Positions 1 to 5,045 of a stretch of DNA of 9,006 bases are shown in pieces. The notes under the pieces are model-generated. The model saw only the letters and a program-made list of their open reading frames with translations, was not told the DNA's origin and searched no databases. The position numbers and the translations under genes were made by a program. Each line of letters starts with the position of its first letter. Position 1 is the first letter of the stretch. This DNA comes from Ignavibacteria bacterium. GTDB lineage: Bacteria > Bacteroidota > Ignavibacteria > Ignavibacteriales > Melioribacteraceae. The stretch is from contig QILJ01000494.1 in the NCBI GenBank assembly GCA_003233295.1, positions 1 to 9,006 of the forward strand. Reading direction: 5' to 3'.

Positions 1-118
1 TTGTAGTTTTTAAAAGTAAAATTAGTTGGCAAATTTTTTAATGTAAATAAATTTTTAGCGGTTGCTTTACTCAATGGTTTGTACTGCGGACGGGTAAGTG
101 GCACGCCGTTATGTAGCC
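1..118 (+). other. Right half of an attC-like integron recombination site at the left window edge
   Basis: No gene is seen here. The GC-rich stretch at about 78-107 ends in GTTATGTAGC at 108-117. This string is the exact reverse complement of GCTACATAAC at 2481-2490, just after the stop codon of the next gene. In integron cassettes the 5' end of a cassette (after the G^TT crossover) is complementary to the R'' box at its own 3' end, so this reads as the R' box of the preceding attC plus the start of cassette 1. The left arm would lie outside the window. GTTATGT deviates from the classical GTTRRRY consensus by a T at the fifth position. Confidence 0.5.
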
Positions 119-137
119 GAGGATAAAAATGGGATAT

Positions 138-164
138 CCAATTAACACAAGTCAAGATAATTGG
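138..164. repeat. Small inverted repeat upstream of the solenoid gene
   Basis: CCAATTA at 138-144 and TAATTGG at 158-164 are perfect complements around a 13-base loop. It lies in the 5' leader of the first gene. No T-tract follows, so it is not an obvious terminator, and an effect on the mRNA leader is only a guess. Confidence 0.3.
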
Positions 165-227
165 TTGAGTAAGGTCATTGGACTTTATTATTTAAATATG
201 TAAAACAATTTGGGATATCGTGAGTTT

Positions 228-2474
228 ATGAAACAAACTAAAATCTTTTTTCTTCTTGTCAATTTATTATTCTTTAGTCTATTGTCTAACAGTTCTGCAC
301 AAGTTATATCCGGTGATGTTAATCTGAATTCGCAAGCAGAAGTAAATTCATTTACCGGAACCTCTATCACAGGTTCACTTTATATTACTGGTTCAGATAT
401 AACCGATTTATCATCACTCATAACTCTTACTTCTGTTGGCGATGATTTAAGAATAGAGGGCAATCCCTCCCTCACGAATCTCAATGGATTGGATAGTATT
501 ACTTTTATTGGGGGTGATTTGAGAATAATCAATAATTCTACCCTTGCGAATCTTGATGGATTAAGTAGTATCATTTCTGTTATGGGAGATTTGATAGTGG
601 GTAACAATTCTACCCTCACGAATTTTGATGGATTGAGCAGTCTCAATTCTGTTGGATATTCTATGAGTATATATTTTAATCATGCCCTCACAAATCTTAA
701 TGGATTGTCTAGTATAACTTCTGTTGGTATTAATTTGAGTTTAGTAGGAAATGATGTCCTCACAAATGTTGATGGGTTTAGTAGTATTGATTCTGTTGGA
801 AATGAATTAAGTATAATGGAGAATCCTACTCTAGCAAATCTTGATGGCTTGAGCAGTTTGACTTCTGTTGGACTCAATTTGAGTATAAGTCATAATCCTC
901 TTCTTTCAAATCTCGATGGATTAAATAGTTTAACCTCTGTTGGAACTCAGCTACATATATACGATAATTCTTCTCTAGCAAATCTTGATGGCTTGAGTAA
1001 TGTTACTTCAGTTGGAAATAGTTTAATTATAGACCATAATCCAGTTCTTATGAATGTTGATGGTTTGAGCAGTATCACTTCTGCTGGGGAATTGTTTATA
1101 CAAAAAAATTCTTCGCTCACTAATCTCGATGGATTGAGCAGTATGATTTCTGTTGGAAATGATTTGAACATAATCAACAATACTTCCCTCGTGAATCTCA
1201 ATGGGTTAAGCAGTATCATCTTTGTTGGGAGGGATTTGAATATAAACGATAATTCTTCTTTAACGAATCTTGATGGATTGAGCGGTATCACTTCTGTTGG
1301 AAGAAATTTGAGTATAAATGATAATTCTACTCTTACGAATCTTGATGGAATGAGCAGTATCACTTTTGTTGGGAATAATTTGAATATAAATGACAATTCT
1401 AGCCTTGAAAATCTTGATGGATTAAACAGTATTGCTTCTGTTTTGAAAGATTTGAATATAGAGAACAATACTTCACTCATGAATCTCGATGGATTGAGTA
1501 GTGTAACCACTGTAAGAAATAATTTAGTAATAGGTCATAATGATTCTCTTTCGAATTTAAATGGATTAAGAAATATCACCACTGTTGGAGTTGATTTAAA
1601 TATAATAGACAATGATGTTCTAACAAACCTCGATGGACTAAGTGGCATCATTTCTGTTGGGAGGGATTTGAAGATAATCGAGAATGACATCCTCACTAAT
1701 CTTGATGGATTGAGTAGTATCGATTCTGTTGCACTTAATTTGAATATAAGTCATAATTCTCTTCTTGCGAATCTCGATGGATTAAGCAATATCACCTTTG
1801 TTGGAAATGATTTAATTATACAAAACAATTCTGCCCTCACGAATCTCGATGGATTGAGTAGTATAACTTCTGTTATGTCTGGTTTGAGGATATACAATAA
1901 TTCTGCTCTTACGAATCTTGATGGATTAAGCAGTATCACTTTTGTTGGAAATTATTTGAGTGTACTCACTAATGATGCCCTCACGAATCTTGATGGATTA
2001 AGCAGTATCAATTCTGTTGGATCGAATCTTAGAGTGGATAACAATATTTCTCTTGCAAGATTTTGCGGACTTAATCCTCTACTAAGTTCAGGTGGTCTAG
2101 GTGGTGCATATTATGTTTCTGGCAATCTGTTTAATCCAACTCTTCAGGAAATAATAGATGATGGACCATGCACTCCGTCAGATATTGAAGAGACTAATAC
2201 AGAGACACCTATAATTTATGAGTTGCTACAGAACTTTCCAAATCCATTTAATCCAAGTACAGTAATTAGTTACTCAATTCCTCAAAGTGGATTTGTTCAA
2301 TTAAAAGTTTATGATTTGTTAGGTCGTGAAGTCGTCAGTTTAGTTAATGAAGAACAAGCCATGGGTAATTATGAAGTTGAGTTTAATGCTTCAGGCCTTA
2401 CAAGTGGAATTTACTTTTATAAATTAGAATGTAACGGTTTTTCAAAAACTAAAAAGCTAATTCTAATGAAATAA
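228..2474 (+). CDS. Secreted leucine-rich-repeat solenoid protein with type IX secretion sorting domain
   Basis: This is a 748-residue exported protein. Residues 1-25 form a signal peptide: MKQTK, a hydrophobic core, then NSSAQ. Residues 26-57 form an N-terminal cap, and residues 58-608 hold 23 tandem 24-residue repeats (one is 23) of the form LTNLDGLSSITSVGNNLNI followed by xxNSS. This pattern resembles receptor-L-domain/LRR-type solenoids. A C-terminal cap carries two cysteines (C613, C648), possibly a disulfide. From about residue 665 comes a type A T9SS sorting domain with NFPNPFNPSTVISYSIP, YDLLGREV, GLTSGIYFYKL and a basic C-terminus. The domain should direct export through the outer membrane and removal or anchoring at the surface. 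ATG at 228 is chosen because it gives a clean signal peptide; an in-frame TTG at 210 would add six residues. No clear Shine-Dalgarno site is seen, which is common in Bacteroidota. The ligand is unknown; adhesion or binding of a polymer or partner protein is plausible but inferred. Confidence 0.9.
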   Translation: MKQTKIFFLLVNLLFFSLLSNSSAQVISGDVNLNSQAEVNSFTGTSITGSLYITGSDITDLSSLITLTSVGDDLRIEGNPSLTNLNGLDSITFIGGDLRIINNSTLANLDGLSSIISVMGDLIVGNNSTLTNFDGLSSLNSVGYSMSIYFNHALTNLNGLSSITSVGINLSLVGNDVLTNVDGFSSIDSVGNELSIMENPTLANLDGLSSLTSVGLNLSISHNPLLSNLDGLNSLTSVGTQLHIYDNSSLANLDGLSNVTSVGNSLIIDHNPVLMNVDGLSSITSAGELFIQKNSSLTNLDGLSSMISVGNDLNIINNTSLVNLNGLSSIIFVGRDLNINDNSSLTNLDGLSGITSVGRNLSINDNSTLTNLDGMSSITFVGNNLNINDNSSLENLDGLNSIASVLKDLNIENNTSLMNLDGLSSVTTVRNNLVIGHNDSLSNLNGLRNITTVGVDLNIIDNDVLTNLDGLSGIISVGRDLKIIENDILTNLDGLSSIDSVALNLNISHNSLLANLDGLSNITFVGNDLIIQNNSALTNLDGLSSITSVMSGLRIYNNSALTNLDGLSSITFVGNYLSVLTNDALTNLDGLSSINSVGSNLRVDNNISLARFCGLNPLLSSGGLGGAYYVSGNLFNPTLQEIIDDGPCTPSDIEETNTETPIIYELLQNFPNPFNPSTVISYSIPQSGFVQLKVYDLLGREVVSLVNEEQAMGNYEVEFNASGLTSGIYFYKLECNGFSKTKKLILMK
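399..2051 (+). repeat. Tandem 72-bp repeat array encoding the 24-residue solenoid units
   Basis: About 23 consecutive units of 72 bp (one is 69 bp) lie inside the gene. The first, at 399-470, is degenerate, and the clear units run 471-2051. The most conserved DNA is the segment encoding NLDGLSSI (AATCTTGATGGATTGAGCAG and variants). Units differ at many silent and variable positions, so the array is old rather than freshly amplified. Because the units are so similar, the antisense strand also stays open over long stretches, which explains the spurious reverse-strand reading frames. Confidence 0.9.
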
Positions 2475-2480
2475 TATAGT

Positions 2481-2617
2481 GCTACATAACCAACAACTCA
2501 AATCTGACTGCCTACATGCTCTCTTTTTTGAATTTTTTAGTCTTGTAAAAGTGTAAGTTTAAGAAATTTAGATTATAGAATTACGGCAGCAGTTTAGTTG
2601 TATTGCTGTTATGCAAT
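2481..2617 (+). other. attC-like integron recombination site
   Basis: Left arm 2481-2512 and right arm 2585-2617 form an imperfect inverted repeat around a 72-base AT-rich spacer. The reverse complement of the left arm begins GGCAGTCAGATTTGAGTTGT; the right arm begins GGCAGCAGTTTAGTTGT. They match except for three single bases (T, A, G) that are extra in the left arm. This equals an attC with extrahelical bases on one side. Boxes are ACATAAC (R'', 2484-2490) and GTTATGC (R', 2608-2614), with unequal central spacers of 2 and 6 bases. The length from R'' to R' is 131 bp, within the known attC range. It sits 6 bases after one stop codon and just before the next gene's ribosome binding site. Confidence 0.65.
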
Positions 2618-2620
2618 AAG

Positions 2621-2626
2621 AAGGAG
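2621..2626 (+). promoter_or_regulatory. Shine-Dalgarno site that fixes the lipoprotein start
   Basis: AAGGAG at 2621-2626 lies 8 bases before the GTG at 2635. A second in-frame GTG at 2626 overlaps this motif and so cannot be served by it. The site supports 2635 as the start. It lies right after the attC-like site, so the cassette brings its own translation signal. Confidence 0.65.
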
Positions 2627-2634
2627 TGTTAAAG

Positions 2635-3201
2635 GTGAGAAAAATACTATTAGCTATTTTTATTACATTTTTTATTGTGTCGTGTTCTAATTCAACAAAT
2701 CCAGTAAACTCAAATATTGATAATGGGGAAATTATTCCATTCCTACCTGTTCCTGGACAAGTTGCTGCTGGCTTTGCAGATACTTCAAATTACTCATCTA
2801 TTGAATTCTTCTTACAACAATTAAAATTAACAGTAGTTAGTATTGACGCAGACAGCTCATTTACTTTTTGGGTTCAAGTTTATTCTGGGGAAATTGATAA
2901 ACATTTAGAATGGTTATCACAAAATAGGGAAATCGCTTGGGCACAACAAAGTGGTTATTCTAAAGACCCACAAAAAGAATATATTATTTTACATTTTATG
3001 GCTGGTACTTCAGTTGAGTTTGCTAAAAATTTAATTAATTCAAAGAAAGGTCTCAAAGTTAAAGATACAATTTGTAGTCCTAGAAGCGGAGTTGTAGAGG
3101 TAAAGATTGGTACTGAACAACAATGGATAGATTCATTAAAAACATTTTCATTTGTAAAGTGGGCAGAACAAAATTATGTTACTCATATTTCAGGTAACTA
3201 A
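2635..3201 (+). CDS. Lipoprotein with two tandem subtilase-propeptide-like domains and no protease
   Basis: This 188-residue protein has a lipoprotein signal peptide: MRK, a hydrophobic core and lipobox IVSC with the lipidated cysteine at residue 17. The mature part is an Asn/Ser-rich linker to about residue 38 and then two similar units, about 41-108 and 115-182. Each has a short beta strand, an FxxxTS-like turn, a helix, a strand of the type LKV or LTVV, a central V-V-V strand, a helix with W, and a closing motif: IAWAQQSGY in the first, VKWAEQNYV in the second. The second closely resembles the end of subtilisin-type prodomains (…V-x-(Y/W)-A-E-P-N-Y-V). There is no catalytic domain. Stand-alone propeptide-like proteins can act as inhibitors or chaperones of subtilases; that role here is inferred. 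The start at 2635 is chosen from the AAGGAG site 8 bases upstream. Confidence 0.75.
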   Translation: MRKILLAIFITFFIVSCSNSTNPVNSNIDNGEIIPFLPVPGQVAAGFADTSNYSSIEFFLQQLKLTVVSIDADSSFTFWVQVYSGEIDKHLEWLSQNREIAWAQQSGYSKDPQKEYIILHFMAGTSVEFAKNLINSKKGLKVKDTICSPRSGVVEVKIGTEQQWIDSLKTFSFVKWAEQNYVTHISGN

Positions 3202-3205
3202 TAAA

Positions 3206-3240
3206 ATTGCCTAACGTTATAAAGGGCTGATACTGCCGCC
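3206..3240 (+). other. Left half of a second attC-like site, right half not found
   Basis: ATTGCCTAAC (3206-3215) followed by a GC-rich arm ending in GGGCTGATACTGCCGCCC has the look of R'' plus L'' of an attC. Its R'' box pairs with the 5' end of its own cassette (GTTATGCAAT, 2608-2617) with one mismatch. A reverse-complement arm (something like GGGCGGCAGTATCAGCCC before a GTT) was not seen between 3250 and 4228, so the site is probably truncated or decayed. Confidence 0.4.
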
Positions 3241-3322
3241 CAGCAAAGATTCTCGAAAGACGGGTAAACATAATCCGGTGTCCGAAGATTTCTTTGGATG
3301 ACCACTTTGTAGGAATAAATTT

Positions 3323-3448
3323 ATGGATGAATTAAATAAACATATAGAGTCTATTACCGGCGTACCGTTATTTTCTGAGAGGGTGAGGCTGTGTCAAAAC
3401 ACCCCTTGTTCGTCTTTGCAAGGAATTTATGACGAAGCAATCTTTTGA
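3323..3448 (+). pseudogene. Possible truncated gene start (41 codons) running into a repeat element
   Basis: An ATG at 3323 has AGGAAT at 3311-3316 in good position for ribosome binding. The first 26 codons (MDELNKHIESITGVPLFSER and a few more) look like ordinary protein. From about 3409 the frame runs into the REP-like repeat and stops at 3446-3448. The likely reading is a gene whose body was lost or replaced when the repeat inserted or the region decayed. I do not recognise the family, and the fragment is too short to be sure it was ever translated. Confidence 0.25.
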
Positions 3449-3519
3449 TTTTACATGAAGAACAAGATCACTTCGCCCGTCATCCGTCAATTGACGGAGA
3501 CAGACTCGTGATGACAAAT
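3409..3519. repeat. REP/MITE-like imperfect inverted repeat
   Basis: The left arm begins TTCGTCTTTGCAAGG and contains GACGAAGCAATCTT (3431-3444). The right arm starts AAGATCACTTCGCCCGTCAT (3464) and ends CTCGTGATGACAAA. Their ends and inner parts are partly complementary. The wording (GTCNTTGCNAGG, GACGAAGCAATCT, CTCGTGATGAC) is that of the dispersed palindromic repeats found between genes in many bacterial genomes, including Bacteroidota. The right arm holds a perfect 16-bp palindrome, TCCGTCAATTGACGGA, at 3483-3498. Only one copy is in the window, so the dispersed nature is recalled, not shown. Confidence 0.5.
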
Positions 3520-3535
3520 TTACTATTCTTCCTGC

Positions 3536-3557
3536 TGCCACCGACCACTCGGTGGCA
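3536..3557. repeat. Strong short hairpin (9-bp perfect stem, 4-base loop)
   Basis: TGCCACCGA (3536-3544) and TCGGTGGCA (3549-3557) pair perfectly around CCAC. A T-rich run follows only about 20 bases later (3577-3584), so it is not a textbook intrinsic terminator. It directly follows the REP-like repeat and may be part of the same dispersed element. Confidence 0.55.
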
Positions 3558-3626
3558 TGATATCTACATGCAAAGATTTTTTATTCATAGTAAAGCTATT
3601 TAATTAAATATTATTATAAATTCAAA

Positions 3627-3725
3627 ACCGTCCGCCTTTTGCACTGTGGCGCTTTTGTTTTCCCGATAAAGACCACCGGAACAAGTTGTGGGGAAAAGTG
3701 CGAAGCAGTTGCAGCCATTGACGGT
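3627..3725. repeat. Long imperfect palindrome of unknown nature
   Basis: Left-arm blocks ACCGTC (3627), TGCA plus CTG (3640), CGC (3650) and TTTTCCC (3658-3664) recur as complements in reverse order: GGGAAAA (3691-3697), GCG (3700), CAGTTGCA (3706-3713) and GACGGT (3720-3725). The unpaired spacers are unequal and the central loop is 26 bases. The region is richer in GC than its surroundings. The block-and-bulge architecture recalls attC sites, but no clear R boxes flank it. It could be a decayed attC, part of a MITE, or a structured RNA. Confidence 0.35.
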
Positions 3726-4228
3726 GAACGATGTGCCGATGCAGCGTTGAAATATATAATCTAAAGAAACTTCTGAAAAATTAAGAAACAACCCTGCTGT
3801 CAACCTCCATAAATTGACAGTATAACTATTTCATACCATAGATGTTTCCATGACCCCAAATAGTTAATTGAAAATAAATTATATTGTTTTTTAGTCGCAT
3901 TTATCCTATCTTAACTGTGATTAATTGAAGGGTAGCAATATGACTCTCATTATTTGAGGCGAAGAAAGAACATGACTCACTTAAAACCAGCTAACTAAAG
4001 TATTATTATATTAGGAGCATCTATTAAGCCATTGAATCGGCAAATTTTGCATAATTAAATGTTTTAGGGAATGTTCCCCGTAACAAATTATATTATAGTG
4101 GGTTATTTGAAGTTTGCTCTAAAGTTAAAAGTATTTGGTTTTCGTTATTTCCAATATCACAACCATAAAGAGAACACTTATTGAGGATCTAATTAAACAT
4201 AATTCAATTAACCAAAGAGATAAAAGTA

Positions 4229-4966
4229 ATGAATAAGAAAATAAGCTTGGGTGATTTACGAGTCGACAAGTTTAATGAAGAAGGACTCTATCTTATATTT
4301 CCCAACGATGATTGTATTTGCGTTACACAAAATTATATTAATAATTATTTTAAAAAAATATGGCAGGATAGTTCTGTTTTTCCCTCTCATATCAAAAAAG
4401 CTACTGATTTACAATTGTGCGAACATTGTCCGGGAAAAAAATCAGAGGTAGAATTTTGTGTCGCATTAAGACCTATCTTACCCTTTTTAGAAAAAGTAGA
4501 CAAATATGTGTCTTATGATGATGTTACAGCAGTGTTAAAGACTAATAATCCCTCAGTTATAACTGTTAGACATACTGATTTACAAAATGCATTAAGATAT
4601 GTCTCTTTATTAAGTCTTATTAAATATTGTGAAACAAATCGAAGATACTGGTCTTACTATTTTGGGGTTAGCCCTTTAGCTGATGTTCAACAAGCTTTAG
4701 CTCAAATATATTTAAATATATTTTGGTTAAATAAGGGAGATAAAAAGAAAACTCATAATGCAATTAATATATTTACAAAGGAAATGAGGATATCAAATGA
4801 ATGTCTTTTGAGAAGACTTAAATTAATCTGCAAAAACGATGCATTTATAAATGCTTATGCGAATACACAAATGTCCTCTGAATTTTTATCTATGAATGGA
4901 GATGATATTTTGGATAGCGCCTTTGAAACACATATTAATCAATTAACAAAACTCAAAGATCAATAG
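4229..4966 (+). CDS. Conserved hypothetical protein with C-x2-C-P…C motif
   Basis: This 245-residue soluble protein has no signal peptide or membrane segment. Landmarks are CEHCP at 64-68 followed by C77 (C-x2-C-x9-C), then ALRPILPFLEKVDKYVSYDDV (79-99), a polar helical middle with C134 before the variable YYFGVSPL, and a C-terminal helical part with NECLLRRLKLICKNDAFINA (190-209). This order resembles a family of roughly 230-260-residue proteobacterial hypothetical proteins with CxHCP…CPVAL, then a SYxxV segment, then an N…RRL…DAxxNA region. I recall the family from its pattern only and do not give a number. The three cysteines suggest metal binding. There is no experimental function I can name. 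The gene stands alone, about 1 kb from the upstream gene and convergent with hydF, and has no strong ribosome binding site before ATG 4229. Confidence 0.8.
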   Translation: MNKKISLGDLRVDKFNEEGLYLIFPNDDCICVTQNYINNYFKKIWQDSSVFPSHIKKATDLQLCEHCPGKKSEVEFCVALRPILPFLEKVDKYVSYDDVTAVLKTNNPSVITVRHTDLQNALRYVSLLSLIKYCETNRRYWSYYFGVSPLADVQQALAQIYLNIFWLNKGDKKKTHNAINIFTKEMRISNECLLRRLKLICKNDAFINAYANTQMSSEFLSMNGDDILDSAFETHINQLTKLKDQ

Positions 4967-4976
4967 GGTGCCAATT

Positions 4977-5028
4977 ATTTGTAGTGCAGATACATTAACT
5001 TTTTCACGTTATTAATGTACCTACAAAT
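4977..5028. terminator. Hairpin between convergent genes, possible bidirectional terminator
   Basis: ATTTGTAG (4977-4984) pairs with CTACAAAT (5021-5028), and TACATTAA (4991-4998) pairs with TTAATGTA (5012-5019). The bulge is six bases on one side and one on the other, and the loop is 13 bases. It lies in the 79-bp gap between two convergent genes, the usual place for a shared terminator. There is no clean T-tract on either strand, so factor-independent termination is uncertain. Confidence 0.4.
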
Positions 5029-5045
5029 CAGATCGAATAAATATC

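Larger units (their letters stand above)
109..2608 (+). mobile_element. Putative integron gene cassette 1 (about 2.5 kb)
   Basis: The cassette is bounded by the G^TT of GTTATGT at 108 and the G^TT of GTTATGC at 2608. It contains one gene followed, 6 bases after its stop, by an attC-like site. The R'' box of that site is complementary over 10 bases to the cassette's own 5' end, the expected relation for a cassette that can circularise. No integrase gene is visible, so this would be part of a cassette cluster lacking an integrase, or a distal part of a chromosomal integron. A 2.5-kb cassette is large; most are below about 1 kb. The boundaries are inferred. Confidence 0.5.
2609..3240 (+). mobile_element. 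Putative integron gene cassette 2 (right end uncertain)
   Basis: It starts at the G^TT of GTTATGCAAT (2608-2617). The string ATTGCCTAAC at 3206-3215, five bases after the lipoprotein stop, is complementary to this 5' end at 9 of 10 positions, as expected for the cassette's own R'' box. The 7-mer GCCTAAC fits the RYYYAAC consensus. The cassette is compact: one gene, with little non-coding DNA on either side. I could not find the matching right arm downstream, so the 3' boundary is only the end of the recognisable left arm. Confidence 0.4.
3202..4228. other. One-kilobase intergenic region without an intact gene
   Basis: The region holds, in order: the left half of an attC-like site (3206-3240); a short near-perfect hairpin (3281-3298, TCCGAAGA and TCTTTGGA); a possible truncated gene start (3323-3448); a REP/MITE-like inverted repeat (3409-3519); a 9-bp stem hairpin (3536-3557); an imperfect long palindrome (3627-3725); and a 7-bp inverted repeat, CTGTCAA and TTGACAG (3797-3820). 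From about 3830 to 4228 the DNA is AT-rich with stops in all frames; I see no gene or convincing regulatory motif there beyond the leader of the next gene. The overall picture is of a decayed accessory junction. Confidence 0.6.

Noticed and set aside
130..219. Direct repeat TGGGATATC at about 130 and 211
   Set aside because: Nine bases in AT-rich DNA with no further similarity around the copies; likely chance.
210..227. TTG at 210 as start of the solenoid gene
   Set aside because: It would put GYREF ahead of a signal peptide that begins naturally at ATG 228 (MKQTK then a hydrophobic core), and it has no ribosome binding site.
380..1939. Several reverse-strand reading frames with a repeated ILLNPSRFVRVELS-type pattern
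   Set aside because: They lie antisense to the solenoid gene and simply mirror its 72-bp repeats; they have no signal peptide, ribosome binding site or recognisable domain.
399..2051. CRISPR array suggested by regular repeats
   Set aside because: The repeats are contiguous 72-bp coding units with no unique spacers, in one open frame with a signal peptide and sorting domain.
2626..2634. GTG at 2626 as start of the lipoprotein gene
   Set aside because: It overlaps the AAGGAG motif itself; the GTG at 2635 has proper 8-base spacing and a shorter, more typical lipoprotein signal.
3600..3803. 67-codon reverse-strand frame and a forward frame over the same place
   Set aside because: Both cover the imperfect palindrome at 3627-3725, have no good start signal and no recognisable protein family.
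3814..3842. TTGACA at 3814-3819 as a promoter -35 element
   Set aside because: It is the right arm of a 7-bp inverted repeat, no good -10 box follows at the right distance, and no gene begins nearby.
4047..4056. TTGCATAA-like string as the R'' box of cassette 2
   Set aside because: It lacks the AAC needed to pair with GTT, lies over 800 bases from the gene and has no adjoining arm; ATTGCCTAAC at 3206 is far better placed.
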